Of a stretch of DNA of 48,124 nucleotides, positions 40,297 through 48,062 are shown in pieces; the first letter of the stretch is position 1; each line of letters begins with the position of its first letter. Position numbers and translations under genes: made by a program. Origin of the DNA: an uncultured Oscillibacter sp. (GTDB taxonomy: Bacteria > Bacillota > Clostridia > Oscillospirales > Oscillospiraceae); NCBI RefSeq assembly GCF_900546705.1, contig NZ_URDP01000013.1, positions 1 through 48,124 of the forward strand, read 5' to 3'. The notes under the pieces were generated by a model, which made no database searches, was not told where the DNA came from, and worked only from the letters and a program-made list of their open reading frames with translations.

Positions 40297-40728
40297 ATGA
40301 AACTGGATCACGAGGCCGTACAGGCCATCATTCCCCATCGCGACCCCATGCTGCTGGTAGACACGGCGGAAGAGCTGGAGCCCGGTGTACAGATCATTGC
40401 TTCTTTTTATGTGGACCCCCAGCGAGAGATCTTCAAGGGCCATTTCCCCAACGACCCCGTCCTGCCCGGCGTATACTCCGTGGAATCCATGGCGCAGACC
40501 GCAGACCTCCTTCTGCTCTCCATGCCCCGCTACGCCGGAAAGACGCCGCTCTTTCTGGGCATTGACAAGGTCAGCTTTCGCAGAAAGATTCTGCCCGGTG
40601 ATACGCTGGAGATCCACGCGGCAATGGCCTCCGAACGCCCGGAGAAAGCCATCGCCACCTGTTCGGCGGAGATCTATGTCCGCGGTGAGCTGGCAGCCAC
40701 CGGCCAGGTGACCCTGGCCATGCGCTGA
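40297..40728 (+). CDS. FabZ-like 3-hydroxyacyl-(ACP/CoA) dehydratase
   Basis: This 143-residue single hot-dog domain has the FabZ active site: His in GHFPNDPVLPGV (about 48) and Glu in YSVESMAQTA (about 62), after the PHRDPMLLVD start. FabZ normally dehydrates 3-hydroxyacyl-ACP in fatty-acid synthesis, but here there is no other fab gene and the gene lies in a sigma-54 catabolic group. It may act on a 3-hydroxyacyl-CoA of the pathway, or be a supplementary FabZ. AAAGGAG precedes the ATG; 39 bases separate it from the dehydrogenase. Confidence 0.85.
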   Translation: MKLDHEAVQAIIPHRDPMLLVDTAEELEPGVQIIASFYVDPQREIFKGHFPNDPVLPGVYSVESMAQTADLLLLSMPRYAGKTPLFLGIDKVSFRRKILPGDTLEIHAAMASERPEKAIATCSAEIYVRGELAATGQVTLAMR

Positions 40729-40865
40729 GGCCTCCGGGACTGCCGCAGACTCTACCCAAGGCCAATCCCGCCCCAGGGCGCATCCACAGCCGGCTTTCTC
40801 CCATTTTCCCAAGGCAGACCGCCAGTTCTATTGCTTGTATCCATTTTTGTATCACGGAGGTCAAC

Positions 40866-41345
40866 ATGAATTTTAATGAAACCTTTTCAGGGCTGCTGGT
40901 GACGGAAGACGCCATCATCCGCGGTGCCGTATTGCTGGGGCAAGGTGTCAGCGTCTGGTATCACGCGAAAATCAACGGCACAGACGGCGAAGTATCAGTG
41001 GGCGACCACACTAACATCCAGGATCATGTGCAAATCATCGGGCCGGTCAAAATCGGACAGGCCTGTACCATCGGCCACGGTGCAGTACTCCGGGGCTGCT
41101 TCGTGGGCGACCACACGCTCATCGGTATCGGCGCCGTGATCCCGGAGAACGTCCACATCGGAAATCACTGCATCATCGGCGCCGCCGCTTGTCTTGCGCC
41201 GGGAACCCAGATCCCGGACGGCATGATGGCTCTGGGAAACCCCGCCAGAGTCGTCCGTCCCCTGACCCAGGCAGATATCGAGGAAAATCAGGCGTATATC
41301 CATAAGTACGATCTGAACATCCAGCGATACCTGCGGGGAAAATGA
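40866..41345 (+). CDS. Gamma-carbonic-anhydrase-like hexapeptide protein lacking zinc ligands
   Basis: This 159-residue left-handed beta-helix protein has hexapeptide repeats from about residue 15 to 125, of the PaaY/CaiE/gamma-CA type (NIQDHVQI, IGHGAVLRGC, GIGAVIP, GNPARVVRPLT). Active gamma carbonic anhydrases use three His. Here only the first of the HxxxxH pair is present (IGHGAVLRGC has Arg instead of the second His), and the earlier His position reads Ile. Carbonic anhydrase activity is therefore unlikely; PaaY-type thioesterase or a structural/chaperone role is possible. Last gene of the plus-strand group; CGGAGG lies upstream and a terminator follows. Confidence 0.82.
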   Translation: MNFNETFSGLLVTEDAIIRGAVLLGQGVSVWYHAKINGTDGEVSVGDHTNIQDHVQIIGPVKIGQACTIGHGAVLRGCFVGDHTLIGIGAVIPENVHIGNHCIIGAAACLAPGTQIPDGMMALGNPARVVRPLTQADIEENQAYIHKYDLNIQRYLRGK

Positions 41346-41428
41346 GCTCTTTCCGTCACCCGCCAATAAAACCCAAAACCATATGATGCGGCCAGGTGAC
41401 TCAATCCATAAAACAGAGCATAATAAAA

Positions 41429-41475
41429 AGCCCCCTGTTGTAGGATAACGGAAACTACTACAGGGGGCTCTTTAT
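41429..41475 (+). terminator. Terminator of the plus-strand sigma-54 group
   Basis: 15-base arms (41429-41443 with 41455-41469) with one mismatch, 11-base loop, then CTTTA. Confidence 0.8.
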
Positions 41476-41936
41476 GTATAAACCAAACCGATGGATGGAA
41501 TCACAGCTCTCCTATAAAAGTAAAGTTTATCTGATCGGCACTCCGCTCCGCCGCCACGGACCACGCATGCTGTCCGCAAGGTTGCCCCAGCAGGGGACGG
41601 GGCATACAGGTCCTCCCACAGATTGCGTACCCGCGGGAAAAATTGATCGTGTCCGGCTGCTTCTCCCGGCAGCCTCCATTTCCCGGTTCTCCACATTTTC
41701 CACGGAATTATCAACATATTGTGTTTTGGATGTTCTCTGCACGCCGAATATAGTAGGATTCTGAGAGATCGTGACGTTCCGACGCAGGCAGGCCCGCTCC
41801 TCCGGCTCCGGGAGCCACCGACGGAAGGCCCATGTATCCCCGGACTACGAGGGGTATCACTGGGCGGAGATGGCCGCATGCAGCCGCAGCGTGCACGATC
41901 CGCCCTCCGGCGGAGCGCGCCCATCCTTTACGGATA
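41476..41936. other. Stretch without a supported gene
   Basis: About 460 bases with open frames on both strands that lack ribosome sites and protein-like composition. An AT-rich patch at 41690-41760 contains TATAGT-like promoter sequence but leads to no credible gene. It probably marks an insertion or decay site between two metabolic regions. Confidence 0.5.
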
Positions 41937-41969
41937 AAAAGGGGGGACGCTTTTACGCGTCCTCCTTTT
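41937..41969 (-). terminator. Terminator of the DsbA/FrnE-type gene
   Basis: GGACGC/GCGTCC stem extended by G/C and A/T pairs (41937-41950 with 41957-41969). The T-run follows on the minus strand. The stop codon lies in the loop. Confidence 0.85.
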
Positions 41970-42558
41970 CCGTCTCCTCCAGCCATCGCTGCAGCGTCTC
42001 TACATCGGGTACAAATCCCTCCAGACGGTGCTCACCGCACACCAGCGTGGGCACCATGCGGATCTCCAGCCCCTCCGCCGTCGCGTCCGTGTCCCGCTCC
42101 ACCGCCTGGGCATAAATTCCGTCCTCCAGGGCCCGCCGCAGCGCCGCCGCGTCCAGCCCCACGTCCTGGGCCAGGGTACACAGCACCTCCACGTCTCCAA
42201 TGTCCCGCTCCTCCTGGAAATAGGCCCGGAACACCCGCTTATAGAACCTGTCGCCTGCGCCCTGCTCCCGGGCGAAGTACCACCCCTGGAAGGCAAGGTC
42301 CGTATAGGGCCGGGGACTCACCCGGGGCGGCAGGTGCATGTCCACGCCCAATGCCGCGCAGGCAGGGGCCAGGGTCTGGGCATACCGGGCCCGGCGTTCC
42401 GGATCGGCTGCCACATCCACCGGTTCCTGGCCCCGCCGGGTCAGCTGATAAGGGGCATAACGCACCGCGGGATGCTCCGGCAGACGCTCCATCAGCGCCT
42501 CCAGCCAATAGCAGTAGGGGCATACAAAATCAGAAACCACCGTAATCTCCTGTGCCAT
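41953..42558 (-). CDS. DsbA-family thioredoxin-fold oxidoreductase (FrnE-like)
   Basis: This 201-residue cytoplasmic protein (no signal peptide) has the redox motif CPYC at about residues 13-16 in VSDFVCPYCYW, a helical insertion, and the cis-Pro loop MVPTLVCGE (about 168-176). This is the FrnE/2-hydroxychromene-isomerase-like branch of the DsbA superfamily. Likely role: dithiol-disulfide exchange or an isomerase-like reaction; the partner is unknown. AAAGGAG precedes the ATG. It lies 97 bases downstream of the M20-peptidase gene on the same strand, separated by a hairpin. Confidence 0.88.
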   Translation of the reverse strand: MAQEITVVSDFVCPYCYWLEALMERLPEHPAVRYAPYQLTRRGQEPVDVAADPERRARYAQTLAPACAALGVDMHLPPRVSPRPYTDLAFQGWYFAREQGAGDRFYKRVFRAYFQEERDIGDVEVLCTLAQDVGLDAAALRRALEDGIYAQAVERDTDATAEGLEIRMVPTLVCGEHRLEGFVPDVETLQRWLEETEKEDA

Positions 42559-42604
42559 AGAAATACTCCTTTCTCACCGGCGGTCCGTGCCGCCGTCTGA
42601 ATGA

Positions 42605-42640
42605 ACGCAGCCCGCCCGGTGTTTGCCGGGCGGGCTGCGT
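42605..42640 (-). terminator. Hairpin after the GH4-PfkB-M20 operon
   Basis: A perfect 15-bp stem (42605-42619 with 42626-42640), 6-base loop, 15 bases past the peptidase stop. Only a weak T stretch follows on the minus strand. Confidence 0.75.
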
Positions 42641-42655
42641 TATGGTTTTGCACTC

Positions 42656-43780
42656 TTACGTCCGGCTGAGGATCAGGTCCGCCGTCAGCTCCGCCACCGC
42701 CGCCAGTTCCTTTACAGAGGTATACTCCCCGCAGGAATGGCACCGATGCATGGCCGAAGGCAGCACCACACCGGTGATGCCGTGGGCCGAGAGCACGTTG
42801 TTGTCGCTGCCGCCGAAAGTATCCACTGCCGCCGTCTCATAGCCCCGGGACCGGCAGACGGCAAAATACCGCTGCACCACCGGTGCATCCTCCTTCACCC
42901 GGTAAGCCCGGATGAAACACCGGTCTGTAAAGTCCAGCACCGCGCCGCTTTCTGTGCACGCCCGTTCAAACGCCTGCCGCACCAGCTCCATCTGCTCCAG
43001 AGCCCGCTGGTGGCTCATGCTGCGGATTTCTCCCCGGACCGTACACGTCTCCGGCACGATATTGGTGCCGCTGCCGCCTTCCACCATGCCGAAATTCACG
43101 GTGGTATCCGGCGCCACCCGCCCGCTCCGGACACCGGTCACAGCCCGGGCCGCAGTCACCAGCGCGCTGATGCCCGCCTCCGGCGCAAACCCCGCGTGGG
43201 ACGCCCTGCCGGTTACACGGGCAGTAAAATCCAGAATGGTGGGCGCTGCGGTCACCGCCTGTCCAAGCGGCCCCTCGTAATCGAGCACATAGGCCTCCCG
43301 GGAACGGATCCTGGAAAAATCAAAGGCGGAAGCCCCCACGCAGTAAGTCTCCTCCGAGGCGGAAAAGAGCACCTCGACAGGGCGGTGGGAAAGGCCGCTG
43401 TCCCTCAGAGCCTCCAGTACCTCCAAGATGACCGCCACCGCCGCCAGGTCATCGGCGCCCAGCACCGTATCCCCGGCGCTGCGGATGGTGCCGTCAGCTT
43501 CCCGGACAGCCCGTTTGCCCTGCCAGGGTGCCACCGTGTCCATATGGCCGCACAGCAGCAGGGGAGGGAGATCCAGCGTGCCGGGAAGAAAGCCGTAAAG
43601 ATTGCCGCTGGTACCGCCGATCTTCTCCCCGGCATCGTCCTCCTCCACGCAAAGCCCCAGCGCCCGGAGCCGTTCCGTCAGCACATCGGCCATTTGCCGC
43701 TCCCCGTAGGAGGGACTGTCAATGGCCACCAGCGACATGAATGTGTCTGCCAGCCGCTCCGGCCGGATCGTAAGTTCCAT
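42656..43780 (-). CDS. M20/M42-type metallopeptidase (peptidase T-like)
   Basis: This 374-residue zinc hydrolase shows the metal-ligand series LLCGHMDTVAPW (His, with the Asp two residues on), LGADDLAAVAV (bridging Asp), FSASEETYCVG (Glu-Glu), LDYEG (Asp) and SAMHRCHSCGEYTS (final His). GRASHAGFAPEAGISAL marks the lid/dimerisation domain. Likely activity is release of an amino acid from a small peptide or amide; the exact substrate is unknown. AAGGAGG supports the start at 43780. It follows the PfkB kinase by 11 bases in an operon for sugar uptake, hinting at a glycosylated or amide-linked substrate. Confidence 0.88.
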   Translation of the reverse strand: MELTIRPERLADTFMSLVAIDSPSYGERQMADVLTERLRALGLCVEEDDAGEKIGGTSGNLYGFLPGTLDLPPLLLCGHMDTVAPWQGKRAVREADGTIRSAGDTVLGADDLAAVAVILEVLEALRDSGLSHRPVEVLFSASEETYCVGASAFDFSRIRSREAYVLDYEGPLGQAVTAAPTILDFTARVTGRASHAGFAPEAGISALVTAARAVTGVRSGRVAPDTTVNFGMVEGGSGTNIVPETCTVRGEIRSMSHQRALEQMELVRQAFERACTESGAVLDFTDRCFIRAYRVKEDAPVVQRYFAVCRSRGYETAAVDTFGGSDNNVLSAHGITGVVLPSAMHRCHSCGEYTSVKELAAVAELTADLILSRT

Positions 43781-43791
43781 GGTGCGCCTCC

Positions 43792-44682
43792 TTACAGGTA
43801 TTCCTGAATCAGGGACGGCGTAATTTTCGTGCCGAAGCACCCCACCGCCGTAATGGAAACCCCTGCGAAGATATTGCCCAGACGCACGCACTCGCCCAGG
43901 GGCCGGTCCTGCAAAAGTCCGTAAATCACACCGGTGAGGAAGTTGTCCCCGGCGCCGGTGGTATCCACCGCCGGGAATTCCTCGATGGCCGGGGCATAGC
44001 GGATACCGCCGTCCTCCCAATAGGCACAGCCCCGGCTGCCCAGCGTCACCACGGGGCAGGGGGTATACCGGGCCAGAAAGCGGACGGCCTCCTCCACATC
44101 GTCCGTGCCTGCCAGCTTCATGGCCTCTTTGTCATTGGGCGTGTAGACATCAATATAGGGCAGAAATGACTTGAAATCGTCAATGGACAGATCGTCGCTC
44201 CAGCCGTTGTCGTACACCACCTTCACGCCCTGGTTGTGCAGCCGCCGGGTCACCTCCGGATGCCCCACCGGCGCAAACACCACCCGGGCGTCCTGCAAAA
44301 AGCGGTAGACGGTCTCCGGGTCCAGGGAGCTCTCGTAGACCCCCTGATTGTGAGACAAAAAGCCCCGGTCGTGGGCCCAGGAAAACACACTGGTGACCAC
44401 CTCGGGGTCCGGGCAGTCAGTCTCAAAGACGTCGTAGCTGGAAAACCCCCGCTGGGCCAGCAGCTGCCGGCAAAGCTGGCTGACAGTGCTGCGGCCCAGG
44501 AACGTCCCCAGCCGTACCCGGCAGCCCAGCTGCTCCAGCACAATGGGGTAGACCATGGGGCCGCCCCCCAGCTGCATGGTAAACTGCCGGGCAAATACCT
44601 CTTCTCCCGGCTGGGGCAGACGGTCGAAGTCCTTGAAGATCAAGTCCAGATTCATTTGGGCAAAGGTCTTGAAGTCGTACAT
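43792..44682 (-). CDS. PfkB-family carbohydrate kinase
   Basis: A ribokinase-superfamily kinase of 296 residues. The substrate side has QLGGGPMVYPIVLEQLG (about 37-53). The ATP/anion-hole motif DTTGAGDNFLTGVIYG contains the catalytic Asp (about residue 244). TPNDKEAMKL resembles the family NxxE region. The substrate is a sugar or nucleoside. Because uptake here is by an ABC system, which does not phosphorylate, this kinase could supply the phosphorylated sugar that the neighbouring GH4 enzyme class usually needs. The second ATG (44682) fits the GGAG site (8 bases) better than the first (44688). Confidence 0.87.
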   Translation of the reverse strand: MYDFKTFAQMNLDLIFKDFDRLPQPGEEVFARQFTMQLGGGPMVYPIVLEQLGCRVRLGTFLGRSTVSQLCRQLLAQRGFSSYDVFETDCPDPEVVTSVFSWAHDRGFLSHNQGVYESSLDPETVYRFLQDARVVFAPVGHPEVTRRLHNQGVKVVYDNGWSDDLSIDDFKSFLPYIDVYTPNDKEAMKLAGTDDVEEAVRFLARYTPCPVVTLGSRGCAYWEDGGIRYAPAIEEFPAVDTTGAGDNFLTGVIYGLLQDRPLGECVRLGNIFAGVSITAVGCFGTKITPSLIQEYL

Positions 44683-44703
44683 ACGCATCGCTCCGGTCTT
44701 TCC

Positions 44704-46098
44704 TTAGTTTGGGGCCTGTTCGTTCATGTGAATAAAGTCCGCGTACTGACGGAAGAAAATGTCCGTCAGCTTCTGCGCCAGTTCAAAGTCATTGACCAGC
44801 GGGTGCAGGGCCAGACCCTTGATTGCCGCGTCAGGGTCGTTTTCCAGTACCGCCCGGATGGTGCAGCGTTCAAAGTACTTGAGCCGCTTGATCTGCTGGA
44901 GCTGGAACTCGTCGATGGCGCCGATGTGGACGGGATGGGCCCCGTCGCTGCGGATGTCGCAGGTGATCTCCACCACATCGTCGTCCGCCAGGCCCTCGAT
45001 GGCGCCCGCATTGGGCACGGAGAGCACCATGCGGCATGCCTCGCCCTCCGTGATGGCCCGGATGAACCGCAGCGCCACGGCGGCGTAACCTCCCTCATCG
45101 GGAGTGGAGAGGAACTCCTCCACCGAGGGTGCCTTCCAGACTTTCTCACGGCAGGCGCCGCTCTCCACGGAAAAGTAGGCGTTCTCCCGCTTGCCGTAGG
45201 CGGTCATGTAGAGATTGAAGGCCTTCTCAAAGTCCCGGGGCAGCTCCAGCCGGGAGAGCTGCTGTTCCAATTCCCGGTTGATGAGATAAATCATCTCACC
45301 CCGGGGGTGCTCTGCCTTTTGAATCATGGACAGGGACTTTTCCCGCCGGTAGTAGAAATAGAGGTACTCGTTGAGCATGCACTCGCCGCTGATACGGGCC
45401 ATTTCCCGGGTAAACAGGCGCATCTCTGAGTGCTGGTAGGTGCGGGGATTGTTCAAAAGCTCTTGCTGTACGTCCCGGCCGTGAAGCCGGGCATTGCGGA
45501 ACCAGGAGAGGTGGTTGAGTCCATAGCACTCAATGTCCAGCTCCCCGTAGGGCACGCCCAGGATCTCCTCCAGCTGCCGGATAAATCCGCTGGGGGCGTC
45601 GCAGATGCCGTAGACGTTGTCGAACCCCCGGGAGCGCAGAGCCTGGGTGATGATGCCGCTGGGATTGGTAAAATTGAAAATCAGATGGCCGGGATGGGCC
45701 ACCTCCCGGGCCAGGGTGCAGTAGTACACCAGCGTGGGAATGGACCGCAGCGCCATGGCAAAGCCGCCGGCGCCGGTGGTCTCCTGACCCAGCACGCCGT
45801 GGGCAAGGCACGTCTGTTCATCGAACAGCCGGCCCTCGTCTCCGCCGGCGCGGATGGTGGTGATGATGTAGTCCACATCCCGCAGGGCGGCCCGGGCGTC
45901 GTCTGTCACCCAAAACCGGACGGACGGGTCCAGCCGCCGGGCCAGCTCCTTGGAGATCTCGCCGTAGGTACGCAGTTTTTCCCGGTTGTTGTCCATGAGG
46001 ACAATCTCATCCACCCGGATGTCCCCGGCCGCCTTTACCAGGGACTTGGTCAAAAACGCGGAGCGGGCTCCGGCTCCGCCGATCACACAAAGTTTCAC
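44704..46098 (-). CDS. Glycoside hydrolase family 4 (6-phospho-glycosidase type)
   Basis: GH4 enzymes use NAD+ and Mn2+ and cleave alpha- or beta-glycosides by an oxidation-elimination route. The 464 residues have the NAD loop IGGAGARSAF, TTIRAGGDEGR (about 80-90), the metal Cys in GICDAPSGF (about 166) and the metal His in YGLNHLSWF (about 196). NAGAIEGLADDDVVE (about 358) is a GH4 core motif. Most relatives act on 6-phospho-glycosides, but some act on unphosphorylated alpha-galactosides or glucuronides, so linkage and phosphorylation state are open. It lies between the amidohydrolase and the kinase in one operon. Confidence 0.92.
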   Translation of the reverse strand: MKLCVIGGAGARSAFLTKSLVKAAGDIRVDEIVLMDNNREKLRTYGEISKELARRLDPSVRFWVTDDARAALRDVDYIITTIRAGGDEGRLFDEQTCLAHGVLGQETTGAGGFAMALRSIPTLVYYCTLAREVAHPGHLIFNFTNPSGIITQALRSRGFDNVYGICDAPSGFIRQLEEILGVPYGELDIECYGLNHLSWFRNARLHGRDVQQELLNNPRTYQHSEMRLFTREMARISGECMLNEYLYFYYRREKSLSMIQKAEHPRGEMIYLINRELEQQLSRLELPRDFEKAFNLYMTAYGKRENAYFSVESGACREKVWKAPSVEEFLSTPDEGGYAAVALRFIRAITEGEACRMVLSVPNAGAIEGLADDDVVEITCDIRSDGAHPVHIGAIDEFQLQQIKRLKYFERCTIRAVLENDPDAAIKGLALHPLVNDFELAQKLTDIFFRQYADFIHMNEQAPN

Positions 46099-46118
46099 GA
46101 AAACGCTCTCCTCCGCCC

Positions 46119-47174
46119 TTACCGGAACTTGGCAATCTCCGATTTGAGATAGTCGATGGTGTCACAGAGTATCTGATGGTGCTCCCCTGCGGGAACGCGG
46201 TCATACAGGGTATCCGCGTACGCCAGCACCATGTCCACGTTGATCTTCTTGTCGGTGCGGCGGATGAACTTGTGGTAGTTGTTGAAGTAGATGTCCCGCA
46301 GAGTCTGCTCCGGCAGATCCAGTCCCACGCAGTTTTCCTCGAAGGCCACAAAGGGCTCGTCGGTCTCCATCACCCTCCGCAGGCAGGTGACCGTCTCTCT
46401 CCAGTGGTCGGAGAAGGTGTCCGTACCGAAGAGAATCTTGTGGGAGTAAGCGTCAAAGAAGTGGCGCCAGTAATCCCGGTCCTTGGCGAAGTTCTCAAAC
46501 ATCTCCCAGCCGGGGGTGATGTCGAAGAACAGATTGGGATAGCGGTCCAGCATCTCCGCACACAGCCCCGGCTGGTCGGAGATGAAGAAGAAGTGGGGGA
46601 TGCACAGGTTCAGGTTGGGATGCTTGCGCAAAAAGCCGAACGTCTCCTCGTCGATCTGGAACTTGTGGGGGAAGCGGCCGTCGCCATAGAAGAAATTCTT
46701 TTCCACCGCCCACTGGGGCAGGCGGTCCCGGTACCAGAACTCGATGGGGTCGTTGATGTGGTACAAAATGGGGAACTGGGTCCGCTGGGCGTAGTCAAAC
46801 ATCTTGTCGTAGTTGGGCGCGTCCAGCGGCAGGTTCTGCCGCAGCCGCACACCGGGCTTTCCGTCCAGCATTTTGATGCCGTCAAAGCCGGCCTGATCGA
46901 ACCACCGGATCTGCTCAAGCAGGTTATCCGCGTCAGGCACCTCATTGCCGTTGTAGTGGAAGGAGCCGAATGCCTGGCAGCGTCCCTTTTCCCGGAGCTT
47001 GACCAGCGCGCACAGCAGGTTCTGGGTCAGGGCAAAGGGGCTGTCGATGACGGTGCAGGCCAGAAACGTCCAGTTGGTATAGCCGCACTCGTCCACCATG
47101 GCGATGCACTCGTCTATGTCCTTGGGATCAAAGAGGTGAATATGGACGTCGTTGATGGGGTACCGGTAAAACAT
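46119..47174 (-). CDS. Metal-dependent amidohydrolase-superfamily protein
   Basis: A 351-residue TIM-barrel hydrolase: NDVHIHLFD near the N-terminus (HxH metal ligands, about 11-13), GIKMLDGKPG, ILYHINDP (His), LCIPHFFF (His) and LFGTDTFSDHW (catalytic Asp). All metal-ligand positions of the amidohydrolase_2 type are filled. It could be a hydrolase, decarboxylase or lactonase; the substrate is unknown. The start at 47174 is supported by AAAGGA 10 bases upstream; the ATG at 47201 lies before that site. In context it probably handles part of the imported glycoside. Confidence 0.83.
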   Translation of the reverse strand: MFYRYPINDVHIHLFDPKDIDECIAMVDECGYTNWTFLACTVIDSPFALTQNLLCALVKLREKGRCQAFGSFHYNGNEVPDADNLLEQIRWFDQAGFDGIKMLDGKPGVRLRQNLPLDAPNYDKMFDYAQRTQFPILYHINDPIEFWYRDRLPQWAVEKNFFYGDGRFPHKFQIDEETFGFLRKHPNLNLCIPHFFFISDQPGLCAEMLDRYPNLFFDITPGWEMFENFAKDRDYWRHFFDAYSHKILFGTDTFSDHWRETVTCLRRVMETDEPFVAFEENCVGLDLPEQTLRDIYFNNYHKFIRRTDKKINVDMVLAYADTLYDRVPAGEHHQILCDTIDYLKSEIAKFR

Positions 47175-47213
47175 GGGCTCACGTTCCTTTCCGTATGTCA
47201 ATATCCGCAGGGC

Positions 47214-48062
47214 TCATCCCTTGATGCCGCTGTGGGCAATGCCCTCCACAAACTGCCGCTGGAAAATGACGAACAGCACAATCAGCGGCAGCACGGCAAT
47301 CACGCCGCCGGCCATGACCTGCTCATAGTAGGTGGTATGCTCGCCGATGAGCATGGCCAGGCCCGCCGCCAGCGTCATCTTGCTGGCCTGGGAGTTGTTG
47401 ATCAGAGGCCACATCAGGTCCTTCCAGGTGTTCAGCATGCCCAAAATGGCCAACGTGGTCAGTCCGGGCTTGACCAGAGGCAGCAGCACGTTCCAGTAGA
47501 TGCGGAAGTAGCTGCACCCGTCGATGCGGGCCGCCTCATCCAGCTCTCTAGGAATGGTGGAGAAAAACTGGCGCATCAAAAACACGCCGAAGATGTTGAA
47601 CAGTCCCGGCAGCACCAGGCCCACCAGCGTATTGGTCAGGTTCAGCGCCACCATCAGTTTGAAGCGGGGGAGAATGAAGATCTGTCCGGGCACCATCATC
47701 AGCGCCAGCATGCCCAGAAACAGTACGTTTTTCCCGGGAAAGCGCAGCCGGTCGAAGGCGTAGGCGCAGATGGTGACAATCAGCATCTGGCCCACGATCA
47801 TCATGATGGTGACCAGGATGGTGTTCAGATAAAGCTGGGGAAAGTTCAGCTTTTCCGAGACGATGGAGTAGTTGACCCACTGGGGAATTTCCGGCAGGAA
47901 CTTCATGGGAATCTGGATGGTTTCCTCGTAGGTCTTGATGGACGTGAGGAACATCCACACAAAGGGCCCGAAAGCCAGAAACGACGCGGCGATCAGGATC
48001 ACGTGGGTCACAGCCCGGGAAAGCGGGGTCTCTCCGCCGAGACGGGACTTTCTCTTATTCAT
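47214..48062 (-). CDS. Carbohydrate ABC transporter permease (MalG type)
   Basis: An inner-membrane permease of 282 residues with six spans and the EAA motif that contacts the ATPase (ELDEAARIDGCSYFRIYWNV, with LPLVKPGL after it, about 175-205). It belongs to the CUT1 sugar-importer family. Its partner permease, binding protein and possibly ATPase should lie beyond the right edge. TAGGAGG sits 7 bases before the ATG at 48062; the ATG at 48098 lacks a ribosome site. First visible gene of the operon running down to the M20 peptidase. Confidence 0.93.
   Translation of the reverse strand: MNKRKSRLGGETPLSRAVTHVILIAASFLAFGPFVWMFLTSIKTYEETIQIPMKFLPEIPQWVNYSIVSEKLNFPQLYLNTILVTIMMIVGQMLIVTICAYAFDRLRFPGKNVLFLGMLALMMVPGQIFILPRFKLMVALNLTNTLVGLVLPGLFNIFGVFLMRQFFSTIPRELDEAARIDGCSYFRIYWNVLLPLVKPGLTTLAILGMLNTWKDLMWPLINNSQASKMTLAAGLAMLIGEHTTYYEQVMAGGVIAVLPLIVLFVIFQRQFVEGIAHSGIKG

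Noticed and set aside
41472..41924. 150-residue minus-strand frame in the empty stretch
   Set aside because: Begins without ribosome site and has Arg/Gly/Ser-rich composition typical of non-coding GC-rich DNA.
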